Shown here one piece after another: positions 24,504-35,600 of a stretch of 64,000 nucleotides of DNA; position 1 is the first letter of the stretch; every line of letters starts with the position of its first letter. The notes beneath the pieces are model-generated. The model searched no databases and was not told the DNA's origin. It saw nothing but the letters and a program-made list of their open reading frames with translations. This DNA is from Smittia aterrima (lineage: Eukaryota > Arthropoda > Insecta > Diptera > Chironomidae): assembly GCA_033063855.1 (NCBI GenBank), contig CP093830.1:3782854-3846853 (forward strand), in the 5' to 3' direction. The position numbers were made by a program, and so were the translations under genes.

Positions 24504-26863
24504 ATGGATTCGAATGAACTAAGTTTAGTAGCTGTGGGGGTTGATGAAAAGAAAGTCGAGAAAGTGCTGGAGAACTTCCATTCAAAGGTTTTAAATTTTA
24601 TTCAATTAAAATTCTTCTATTTGCTGTTTTCGCGAAATTAAAAAGGTTTAAATATCTTGATATGATCTGGATTAATCAACAACAAACAAGGAAGGGATAT
24701 GGTCGATCATGTGACTGTGATTAAATTAGTGAACTCTCTGGAAAGATTTATTTTAACTGCGCTGTTCTCGCCCCTATCTTCTGATCGAAAATAAATCATT
24801 CAAAACAAGTGCAAGAAGAGCAGATGGGATATTAAATCAACTTGCTACAAGGAAAGGATTCGTGTTCACACTACCTGAGCCCCCAGCTGTGAACAATATT
24901 TGTGTTCAGTCTAAAGTTGTTTGTGCTTTTCACAGCCGGTGATTACAAGACTCATCACGAAGAATGTCGTGTTCTATTGAACTCTTATGTGCGTAATTAG
25001 ATTTTCAAGTGGGATAGACGAAAGGTTGAATCAAACCATAATTTGGAGCTAATTCCCTTTTCGAGTCTATCGGCTGATAACAGAAATCAATTTAACTTTG
25101 TGAAAATAAGCAGCTGGCGCAAGAAGTTGTTGTTTCATCGTTCAATTTATCCAATCATTCGTTGCGATTGAATTAAGTGCTCAGAAGAAAAATTTCCACT
25201 CGAATTTCCTATGCAAACATCACTCCCCAAAAACTATTTTGAACGAGAAATTTTCTTTTCTTTTTTGTTGTAGTTTGGAAACTCCTTCAATCTCACCAGT
25301 TTGACGACGTCTGGCCAATGGACACTTCTGTGGAATAATCTCTTCGACATTCTTAAGACTCCGACAAAAAATCAAGCGAAATGTCTTCAGGCCGTTCGAG
25401 TGCTGAGTCGCGACAAAACATATCTCAACGAGACGATAAACGAAGATCAGTTCGACTGTCTACTTGAAACTGCTTGCATTGGTTCTGAGAATCAACAACA
25501 TTCGACTGACATCCAAACAGAGGCTTTGAAGATTTTGTGTAATCTTGTATTTCAAAGTCCGAAATGTCAGGAGCTTTGCTTGAAGAATTCAGCGGTCGAA
25601 GGAATACTTAAACGTCTTCGCACGTACAAAGATCAACATGTAGAGTTCGACGTGAAATTCTTCGACATGAAACTTCTATTTCTTATCACAGCGCTTACAC
25701 CAAATGTTCGAACAAAGGTTCGAGATGATTATCACGGGCTTGTATATCTGGTAGAAACACTTGATCTCATGATGAAGAACACTTCAGGATCAAAGTTCTT
25801 TGAGCAACAAGAAATTAACTTGATCAATGAAATTCTTAAAGTTCTTTTTAACATAACTGTAACCAGCCCAACAACGATCGAATCGGAGGAAGATGATGAA
25901 CAGCATTTACAACGTTTATCGATTGTTCTACATGATCTTCTGATGTATGAAGCTCGCACAGCAGATGGCAGCGAAGATTATCACTCGAATATCATTAACT
26001 TGCTCACGAACATTCCCAACGCTTGCTTTATTGAGCTTGTACCAAAGGCAATGGAAGAAGAATGCGAGTCAGCTCAATCGCCAATTTATGAAAACTTCAA
26101 CATGAGATCGATCAACATTTTCTTGAAGTTTCTTGATCTGAAGTTGAACAAAATCTTTGGCCCACTTGCTTCAAAAGACTATGAGCAACTTCCGCCAATT
26201 CTCACAGTCATGATCAAAAGCGTTCGATCTGCTAGTGTTATCAGACGATACGTGAGGACACAAATCTTACCACCGCTTTCTGACGTTAAGAAACGTCCCG
26301 AAGAAGGAAATACAGTTCGTAATCATCTTTGCAAACTTCTAACATATCCGTCGACACAAATCTCTGATCTCGTTGCTGAACTTTTGTTCGTGTTGTGCAA
26401 AGAAAATGTCGGAAGAATGATTAAATATACCGGATATGGTAATGCTGCTGGCTTGTTTGCGAAGCGTGGACTTCTCGGCGGAAGAAATAGTGAAACTCAA
26501 CAGCAATATTCAAGTGATAGCGAAGACAGCGACACTGAAGAATACAAAGAGCTTCAGCATGGCATCAATCCAGTTATTGGCTGCTATGAACCTCCAAGAA
26601 AAAGTCCTCTCGAAGGCATGACCGAGGAACAGGTAAGAATCTTAAATCAGCTTTAAAACTTTACTAAATTTTAAACTTTTTCGAATTCACAGAAAGAATA
26701 TGAAGCCGAGAGGTTGGTGAACCTTATCGATCAACTTCATCGAACAGGAATAGTTAAACCATGCAAAATTGGCGAAGATGGAAAGCCAGTTCCAGTCGAA
26801 CATGTTCTTGAGCTTCAGCAGGAAATTCCAGAGCAACAGCGTGACCACAAAAGAAAGACTTAG
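24504..26863 (+). CDS. ric8a: Ric-8A/synembryn, G-alpha chaperone and exchange factor
   Basis: A 537-residue cytosolic armadillo-type protein that folds and activates G-protein alpha subunits. In flies it is needed for asymmetric division and G-protein signalling. Exons are 24504-24587, 25274-26632 and 26693-26863. Conserved blocks include QAVRVLSRDKTYL, ALKILCNLVFQSPKCQ, FFDMKLLFLITALTPNVR, NLLTNIPNACF, FVLCKENVGRMIKYTGYGNA, DSEDSDTEEYKEL (an acidic stretch with likely CK2 sites) and EGMTEEQKEYEAERLV. Exon 1 codes for a short amino-terminus followed by a 686-base intron. The start lies just beyond the right end of the left duplication arm. Confidence 0.95.
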
Positions 26864-27178
26864 AAAGCTTTTCTTATGTGTGCCAAAATTTATGAGACGA
26901 CGCTTGCAGCCACAACCAAAAAGAAAACATTTTGCGAACTCAGTCTTTGTGTTCTTGTTTTAGCTTAAAGATTCATTAAGTGTAATCCAAACTTCACGCA
27001 TTACGCATAAAAAAAAGTCGATTCCCATTTTTCTGATATTAAAGATTTCAATGTCATTCGAATTGTGAGTTTTGATTTCGAGTTGGTTATGAATTTAAAT
27101 TATTTTATTGCAACGTTTAGTGGTAAAGTCTAATACATTCAACGGAGTTAAACGACGACAAAAGTGAAATATTGGTCC

Positions 27179-28425
27179 TTACAACTTTGGTTCCTCTTTC
27201 TTCAGATCATCTTTCAGAAGCTTTTCCTTTGATTCATCATCTTCTGGTTTTTCAGTAACGACTTCTTTTTCGTTATCGGATTCAGAAGATTTAGCTTCGC
27301 CAGCTTCACCATCAATTCTTGCATGCTCTTTCTTAATCAACTCCTTCAACTCATCGCCGAAGCCAAATTGTTCAGCGAGATGCAGACAACCGTCATCGCA
27401 ATGTCCTTCGTAAACAACATCTCGACGATTTCCTGGCAGATCGAAGCACAATCCTTCTCCAAACATCATTGACCTGAAGAATCCACCGCTATTGTTCTTG
27501 CCAACCTTATCGCGGTTAATTAAAAGTCTAACACAATGGTCACTAACGTAGTCAACGAGAGATGCGAATGGTTGAACAGTCAATGAAGTTCCCATAATAA
27601 TTAACAAATCACATTGTTTGAAGTCACGATTTGGAAGATCATAGAAGCGTTCTGGAAGATTTTCACCGAAGAAGACAATATCTGGTTTAACGAGCCCATT
27701 GCACTCTGTGCAAGTTGGCACGTTATCAGCAAAAATTTCCTTTTTTGCCCATTCCATTGAATATTCTTTGCTGCAGTCGATGCAATGATTGGAATAAAAT
27801 GTACCATGCGCTTCGACGAGTTTCTCCTGATCAATCCCTGCAATCCTTTCCAAGGTGTCGATATTTTGTGTATAATGTCGAAGCAATAAACCTTTGTCCT
27901 CAAGAAGCTTTACAAAGTAATGTGATGGCGTTGGCTTGAAAGTTCCCGGATAGAGTTCCTTTGCTAGTTTGAAGAATGGTTGAGGATTTTCACGGAAGTA
28001 GTCAAGCTCGAAGATTGCCTCAGGGTACGGAAGATTAAATTTTTGTAAATTGTGATAAAGTCCTGATGATGGTGAACGGAAGTCTGGAATGCCCGCACTT
28101 GTGCTAATACCAGCACCAACCATTGTGACGATTGACTTGAATTTTCCAGCTTTAAATGCAGCAACGACTCCTGGAACATCGACAGTTGTCAAAACGTGAC
28201 GACCATCGGCTTCATCATCTTCAGACTCTGAAGATTTTAAATGAAGTTTGTCAGCGAAGAAGTTGGCAATCTTATCCATTAAGTTTTCTGGTTCAGCCTT
28301 TTCATCGACTTTCTCGCTGTTATTTGAAGTCTCTGCTGAATCTTTGTTAGACTCTAAAATAAAATATTCATAAGAAAAACGATTTTCTCACTTGGTTCAC
28401 TAGTTTTACCTTCTTTTGACGCCAT
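27179..28425 (-). CDS. Sirt2: NAD-dependent protein deacetylase sirtuin 2
   Basis: A 402-residue class I sirtuin that removes acyl groups from tubulin, histones and other proteins using NAD. Exons are 28425-28392 and 28353-27179. The Rossmann NAD site shows VGAGISTSAGIPDFRSP; the catalytic segment shows YTQNIDTLERIAGI and the His of VEAHGTFYSNHC. The zinc site is CIDC with CTEC, and FFGENLP plus MGTSLTVQPFASLV follow. Acidic amino- and carboxyl-terminal tails (ESEDDEADG; EKPEDDESKEK) flank the core. The first exon codes only 11 complete residues. It is divergent from DDX10, with 165 bases between start codons. Confidence 0.96.
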
Positions 28426-28590
28426 TTCGAACTGTGTTTGAAAATGCAATTTCCTTGTGCTTATTTCACGGCTTGTAAGCTTGAACGCCGTTGTCAAAAC
28501 TCGTTTTAAAATTTTGGGAGATGAGCGAAACAATAACAAATCAGAGTGGAGCCACCGTCGCGTTTTTTTGAAAACGCCTTAGACTCGCAC
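28426..28590. promoter_or_regulatory. compact bidirectional promoter, Sirt2 (-) and DDX10 (+)
   Basis: The 165 bases between the two start codons must hold both leaders and both core promoters. I see no TATA box at a convincing distance from either gene. Confidence 0.6.
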
Positions 28591-31040
28591 ATGGAAATGA
28601 AGACGGAAAAAAATAACAAATCTTTTAAAAACAAGAAACCTGGCAAGTTCAACAAGAAACCAGGAAAGTTTAGCAAACATAAGTCAAAGGAGGCGAAGCC
28701 AAAAGTGAAGAAAACTGTTCAAGAAGATGAGGAAATACAGAAAATCCAAGAAAGTTACGAAAACATTCCCGATTTTCGTGAGATCAAATCGTTTGACAAC
28801 CTTCCATTGTCAAAGAGAACGAGAAGAGGATTGCTAGCCAACAAGTTTCGGGTTCCAACAGAGATTCAGAAGCAATCGATTGGGTTGGCACTGAAAGGCA
28901 AAGATATTCTTGGCGCGGCTCAAACTGGAAGTGGCAAAACATTAGGTAAAGACAATTAAGCAAACTTTAAACATAAATCTAATTAAAACTATTTGTAGCA
29001 TTTCTCATTCCAATCTTGGAAAATCTCTTTCTTAAAAAATGGACTCGAATGGATGGAGTTGGCGCAATTATTATTTCGCCAACACGAGAACTTGCTTATC
29101 AAATATTTGAAACTCTGAAGAAGGTTGGCGCTCATCATGAACTGTCAAGTGGTTTGATCATCGGAGGAAAGAATTTGAAATTCGAGAAGACTCGAATGGA
29201 TCAATGTAACATCGTCATCTGCACCCCAGGACGATTACTTCAGCATATGGATGAGAATCCTTTATTCAACAGCACGTCAATGCAAATATTGGTTCTTGAT
29301 GAAGCAGATCGTTGTTTAGACATGGGATTTGCAGATACGATGAATGCGATTATTGATAATTTGCCACCAGATCGCCAAACTCTTCTGTTCTCAGCAACAC
29401 AAACAAAATCAGTCAAGGACTTGGCAAGACTTAGCTTGAAATCACCAGAATACATTGCGCCACACGATAAATCAGAAGCAAACACTCCAACGTCTTTACA
29501 ACAAAACTACGTTGTCGTTGAACAAGAAGATAAAATGACAATGCTCTGGTCCTTTATCAAAAGTCATCTGAAGAATAAATCGATAGTTTTCCTCTCATCA
29601 TGCAAACAAGTCAAATATGTTTACGAGATATTTAGTAGACTTCGTCCTGGAGTTTCGTTACTTGCACTTTACGGGACTCTTCATCAAGACAGACGAATGG
29701 CGATTTACGATGAATTTTGTAAACGTTCAAAAGTAGTTTTGATCGCTACAGATATCGCTTCGCGTGGTCTGGATTTTCCTATTGTAAGTTGGGTGATTCA
29801 ACTCGATTGTCCTGAAGATGCAACTGCTTATATCCACCGAGCTGGAAGAACGGCAAGACACAAGGCTCATGGAGAGAGTTTGCTTGTGCTCACACCAAGT
29901 GAAGAAGAGCCGATGATTGAAGAATTGAAAGCAAGCAAAATTCCAATTAATCAAATATCGATTGATCCTAAACAACTATTTTCACCAAGAGTCAAAATGG
30001 AAGCGTATGTTGCACAATCGACTGAACTGAAGGAATCAGCTCAGAGAGCATTCGTTGCTTATATCAAGTCAGTTCATATGATGAAAAATAAGAAAATTTT
30101 CAACGTAGAATCGATAAACTTCGATGAGTATGCTAAGTCTCTTGGACTTGCTGTAACGCCTCGTGTGAGGTTCCTTCAGAGAATCAAGAAACGAAGAGAG
30201 AAACAATTGAAAGGAGATGATGGAAATTCTTCTGATGACTCTGAAAGCGACAATGAACAGAAGCAAAAGAAACAACTGAAATCAATTGATCTGAATGCTC
30301 TGATGAATGAAGACAGTGACGATGATGCTGGTCTAATGACAATTAAGCGTAGAGATCACGAAATTGAAGAATCTAGCGATGAAGCTCCTTTAGAAGATAT
30401 CAAAGAAGCACGAAAAGAGAAACTTCTTACAAAAGCAGCAATCGCCAAGAAAATTCTTAAGAAAAAGATTGTGGCGAACAAGAAAATTCAATACGACGAC
30501 GAAGGTCAAGAAGTTATCAACACTGCCAAGCAATTGCAGTCTGAACTTGCTCGAGAGTACGAGGATGCTGATGAAGGTGGAATCGATGTTGAAAAAGCCG
30601 CCGAACTTCTTCGTGAGGAAGACAAGTTTGACAAACAAAGATTCAAGGAACTTGTCAAGCAAAAGCATCGTGAAAAGAAAAAGAAACTTAAGGCAACGAA
30701 AATATCTGAAGACAGAGATGATGAAGAAGATGCAGATGACTTCGGTAGTGAGAGCGGAGAAGAACCCGATCTTTCTTGGCTTCCTGACTACGATAAAATC
30801 AATGGCGTATCTAAAGACGATAGTGCCGACTCAGGGAATTCAGATGATTCTGGTAGCGACGATAGCGATGAAAATCCAATTCACAAACCACCATCAAAGC
30901 TTTATGTGAAGAAACGTGTTGCAGATTCAGATTCAAGTGAAGTTGAACTTCCTGTGAAAAAGAAATCAAGGAAGAACATTACGTCAAAGCTTAATCTAAA
31001 CGATGCAGAAGCTTTAGCAATGTCGCTGATTGGAATTTAA
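28591..31040 (+). CDS. DDX10: DEAD-box RNA helicase DDX10/Dbp4
   Basis: A 798-residue nucleolar helicase. In yeast and human the family releases U14/snR41 and acts in early small-subunit rRNA processing. Exons are 28591-28945 and 28999-31040. Motifs: Q-motif around VPTEIQKQSIGLAL, I AAQTGSGKT, Ia SPTRELAY, Ib TPGRLLQ, II DEAD, III SAT, IV IVFLSSCKQ, V ATDIASRGLDFP, VI HRAGRTAR. The segment after the core (FVAYIKSVHMMKNKKIF, EYAKSLGLAVTPRVRF) is diagnostic of DDX10/Dbp4. The tail is long, acidic and lysine-rich. The upstream in-frame GTG (28546) is not used as a start here; 28591 is the first ATG in frame. Confidence 0.95.
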
Positions 31041-31149
31041 TTAACAAATAGCAGAAATACAAAATAAAAGTTAATTAAAATTAAAGATTGTTTGACACAG
31101 ATTTTGTGTTTCCTCAAATTATTTAGCTTATTCATTCGTTGAGCTTAAA

Positions 31150-31701
31150 ATGAACGTGTTCATATTATTTTCTCTCTCAATATTCGGTGCAATTGCAGCT
31201 CGCGATGTCATTGTCGACTTTGCTGACTATTCACCGAAAGAATCAGATTTGATTGACTATGGAAGTTTGAAGTTAAGAAAAGCAAAAGAACGAAATACTT
31301 TCGCTCTTAGTGGGAACTTTACTCTCAAACAATCATTGGGCAATGAAAAGCTCTGGGTTTTTGAAGTTCAGACAAGAACTGGTGCGACGTTGTTAAAGCA
31401 AGTTCGTCCGTTCTGCGAGTTCACGAGGACGGAGAAATCGTTTTGGCCTGACATTATCAAACTAAGTAACATGCCGAGAGACAACCCTTGTCCTTTCCCC
31501 GAGGTAAACTTAAAAAACTTTTAAACCAATTACAAAAATAATTTATCTAACTTTCAGGGAGATTACTTCATCTCTCGATTTGCTTTTAATGATTCGAGGA
31601 TTCCCCGTGGGATCGGAAATGGAAAATATATCATCAAGATCCAAATGACGGAGAAAGGGCAAACACTTTTATCATTCGAGCTTCACATTACATTGAAATA
31701 A
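31150..31701 (+). CDS. small secreted protein, probable DUF1091/ML-like lipid-binding fold
   Basis: A predicted 165-residue secreted protein. Exons are 31150-31503 and 31558-31701. A clear signal peptide (MNVFILFSLSIFGAIAARD) is followed by a beta-rich sequence without other membrane segments. Two cysteines lie in the RPFCEF and DNPCPFPEGDYF blocks, and the carboxyl end is GKYIIKIQMTEKG. The spacing of the FC, NPCP and G-Y segments resembles the insect DUF1091/CheB and GM2-activator-like (ML) families, which bind lipids or pheromone-like ligands. That family call is by pattern recognition only. It begins 110 bases after the DDX10 stop on the same strand. Confidence 0.8.
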
Positions 31702-31790
31702 GTTTTAATTAAAAGCTCAATAAATGAGGCATCTGTAATCAATCTAATTCACACACAGCTGAGTTTGTTATTAGTTTATTATTTTATTTT

Positions 31791-32054
31791 TCAAAAAAGA
31801 TTTTTCTCTTTCTCCTTCCATAACAATTTTTTCATTTTCAACAGAATGTTCTCTCCAAAGTATTTCTCAACTTTTCTTTCGTTCACAAAATAATGATCGA
31901 AGAATATTCGATTCGACATGTCACCGAGGCGATTCTCTCCTTGCATCAGCTTAAATAGATTTTGGAAATAAGGAATGTGAAGATTCTTGGAAGGATGTTG
32001 GTAGAAATGATGAGTGAGTAGTGGAATCGGAAGCGATATTTCATCTTCTTGATA
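31791..32054 (-). pseudogene. orphan coding-like frame, possible exon remnant
   Basis: An 88-codon open frame without an initial ATG. Its composition is protein-like, reading THHFYQHPSKNLHIPYF and later RIFFDHYFVNERKVEKYFG. It ends with a Lys-rich tail and a stop at 31791. I do not recognise a family and found no convincing upstream exon or splice acceptor. It may be the last exon of a decayed or unrecognised gene, or chance. Confidence 0.25.
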
Positions 32055-32692
32055 TCAATTCCTTTGCTAGGAAAGTTGGCAAAACTCTTCGACTTTTTAT
32101 TTAAATTGAAATAAAAACTGAATTTTCTAAAGCTTCCCGTTCTGTGATTCCGGGTAAAATACTAAGTAGATCTCAAGGCAAAACTCTTCTAACTCAACAA
32201 TGAAGCTCAAAAGCTTCTTATACAACTCTAAAGCTTTTTTGGGAAAACTCGATCGAAAGAAAAGCGAGAACGAAATGAAGAAAAGTTCGTCGGATTGGCT
32301 GTTTACGTGGGTGTGAGTGTGTGATGTGATCATCAGTGTCGATCATTAAAAATATAAATTTATTATTACTTAATATGTAAAGTTTTTTTCTTTTGATCAA
32401 TTAGATTAGGACTCATAACTTACGTTAAACTTTAATGACTTTAATTGTCTTTTTCATCATCATCATCTGTCAATTACTTTAAATACAAAATAATTTTGTC
32501 CTCATTCGTAAAAAAAGTTTGCGCAAGCTTCATTTTTGCGTCAATTATAACAAAAAAAAAACATGATGCTGATATTACTCAATTAGTTTTACTTTTAGTA
32601 ATTTCTTGAATTGTTAGAGTGATTGAGTTAATCGTTTTCCCTCCCCCTATGACCGCCTTCAGTGTTAGATTTTATCAAACTGGCTTCCGTGA
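32055..32692. other. intergenic region downstream of Patronin
   Basis: AT-rich and likely to contain the Patronin 3' UTR. No other element recognised. Confidence 0.4.
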
Positions 32693-35600
32693 TTAAATTA
32701 CGAGTGTCATGTCCTTTTTATTTGGCAAGTTCGTTGCTTTCTTGCCCTGCCATAGTGAGTTGTGGATAGTAAAAGCGTCGCATGTCACAGTCAGATGTTT
32801 TGTGTGAACTTGCGCAAAACATTTTCCGCCTGAGTTGTATCTGCGTGTGAAGGAAAAGAAATTTAAATATTTGAAAGCTTTTAAAAGCTTCTGTAACTTA
32901 CTTAAAGAATTTATCGAACATAACATCATAAACATGCGTTGGACCAGTCCCATAAAGTTTCACTATCGCTTCCGTATCGGGGTCGTAACTGTAAAGTGCT
33001 CTAAATTGGCAACCAGCATCTCTGAACAGTACCAAGAAGTGCTTCGCTTCACTTCTCGCAATTTTCTCTAAAACTTTCTGTTTGGCATCTCGATTCACTA
33101 CGCCGGGGAAGACGCAATACTCGACAGCATTGAGGAGAATTCCTCGATTTGATTTCGTTGCTGGCTGCTTGTAAAGTCGTGGTCCTATGAAATTTAATGA
33201 AACAATCAGCGAATTGCATGACGAAAGATTAAGTAAATTGAAAGTTAATGTACAACGCAAGCTTAAAGGAAAAAGTAAGGAGACTCTTCAAACACGTCGT
33301 CTTACCGCTATAATCGCCGAAGATCGAGCTGGGTGTTGAGCTGATATCACTTGCTCCATCATCGTAGCCGCCGACACCACGACGTTTTGACATCAAGCTT
33401 GGATGAGGCAGGGATCCAGGACCACTTGGCGAGGGCAAATGACGGCCCGAAGATGATCCTGATCCCATGCCAGGCGAAGGAGCTCGTCGTGGTGGCGTTG
33501 CACGACCCAGCCCTGAGTCAGAGTCTAAATATCGCACAACAGCAATCACGCATTAGTTTAATTCAAAATGAAAACGATCAAATGTCAAAAGTGGAGAGCT
33601 CTCTTTTCTACGAAACAAACGAAATCAATACAGATTACCGCTCTCCACTTCCGACAGCTATTAGTTAGTAATGTCTGCTTCATTGTCATCAACCCAAAAT
33701 TAGAATAAAACTCTCTCGATTCATGAACCGCGAAAACTATCGAATGAAACAACAAAGGATTAAGAAGCTTTTCTTACCGCCGCACAAATTCATCAGCGAG
33801 TTGGACTTTCGGCCACGGAAATTGGCACCAGCGCCACCATATTTGGCCACAGAAGAAATTCGAGTTAACGTTCTGCCGCGTTCAATTCCTTGAGGTTCTA
33901 AAGGATTTGATTTGTGAAAATCAGTCGAGAAAATCGTGTGTAAATTTTTCATTTTTCGAATTTAAAGAAACAAACACCAGAAATTATAATTTGCTGAGGC
34001 AAAGCTCAACGTGAAAAATTCCTCGTCACCAATTGATATCCCGAATTGAAAATATATTAAGGAAAATGAGTAACTCCCGATATTCTTTTAATTGAACGTG
34101 TGAAATCTGAATTAATTTGCAATTTAAGATTGTTAACAGTTGAACGAAAAAAAGAAAAGCAAAATTATAAAGTAAAAACAAAGCTCCCGATAATCATTTC
34201 CCAAGTGTGTAATGTTAGTTAAGCGTAATGAGTGAAGCATCACAATCCATACCTTTTCCATATTTATAAGAACTACGACGACCGAGAGGCGTAGAACTTG
34301 TGCTGGGATATTCATCCGGGGATTCTGTCAGTTTGCGATTAAGGATTAAATAGTTTTGTTAGAAGAGATATGTTGTTGATTAGTAAAAAGATTATTAGAG
34401 CAAGACTCAAACCAAATTATTCAAAATAACTTCTCAAATAAATTTCCTCAAAAATGAACCAAAAGCATGAGAAACAAAATAAATAAACTAAAGCATTTCC
34501 TACCTTTCATCGACAAGGAATCTTGGCTACCGCGGTAATAGTCGCGGCGCATCGAGTTCGTGTTCGACAACCCGACTCCTTGAAAAATAATCAAAAACAA
34601 AAATGTTGAACTCGAAATTAGGGAAAATAAAAATTGTTAATTGGAACGAAAAGCTTTAAAAAGCTGACGGAAATTAAATGTTGGCAGGTTATTAGAAAAT
34701 ATCTTTTACCGGTCAGATTGGAGCTCGAGCCTTTTTTGCCCGCGCCACTAATGTCAAGACTTGAATTAGTTTCAACATGAATCGTCTTGGGTCTTGGTCG
34801 TTGGCTTTTCACTGCTCTCATTTTAGGCTGTGGTGTTGACATTTGCTGATGGCGTTGCTGTTGCATATAAAGCTCTGCAGTGTGTCGATCTAAAGTTTTC
34901 CCCTCACGTTCTGCTTCTTCAACCGCCTTTTTAAGACGATGCGTCTCAAGAATCTGCTGACGACGAGCCATTTGCTCTTCTTTCTTTCTTGCTCGTTCGT
35001 CATCTTTCTCTTGATCCTTTTCTCGTCGCTGCATTGCTTCGATTTCCTTGCGAGCTTTGGCTTCTTCTTGTTGCTGGCGACGTTGCAACGAAAGCAACAT
35101 AATCTTTTCTTTCTTTTTTTCCATCTCGTCGGCAGATATCTAAAAGACAATTTTTTTGAATGAAAAAGACCTTGAGAATGATTAAGAAAAATTATCTTAC
35201 CGGGTCCAAGTTTTTAGCATCGTTTCCGATAACTAAAGCTTCGCTTTCTCTTGGTCCTTCAGAGCTACGAGCTCTGTCGTAGTCGACATGACTAAGTCTT
35301 TCACTGGGCACCGGTTTGAATGTCTCTTGAACTTCATATGTTTTTCTACTGACAACTTCCTGAGGTTCGTATCGATCTTCAGCTGGTTTCTTAGGTGAGC
35401 GTTTGGTTCTCAAAGGCGGCTTAGGACGTTTTGGTTGTGGATCGTTGTCAAAGCTAATGTAAAATCCTTTTTCGTTCTCGGCATCATTGTCATTTTGAGA
35501 TTCCATTGACTGGAAGCTATTGGCGGCCAGTCCCGGATGATTGCGAGTAGTTGGAGAAGGAATTCGATAAGTACGTGAGCCGCTCGTTATGTTGAGTTTG

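Noticed and set aside
28546..28590. GTG at 28546 as a start for DDX10
   Set aside because: Not an ATG; the first in-frame ATG is 28591 and gives a normal basic amino-terminus.
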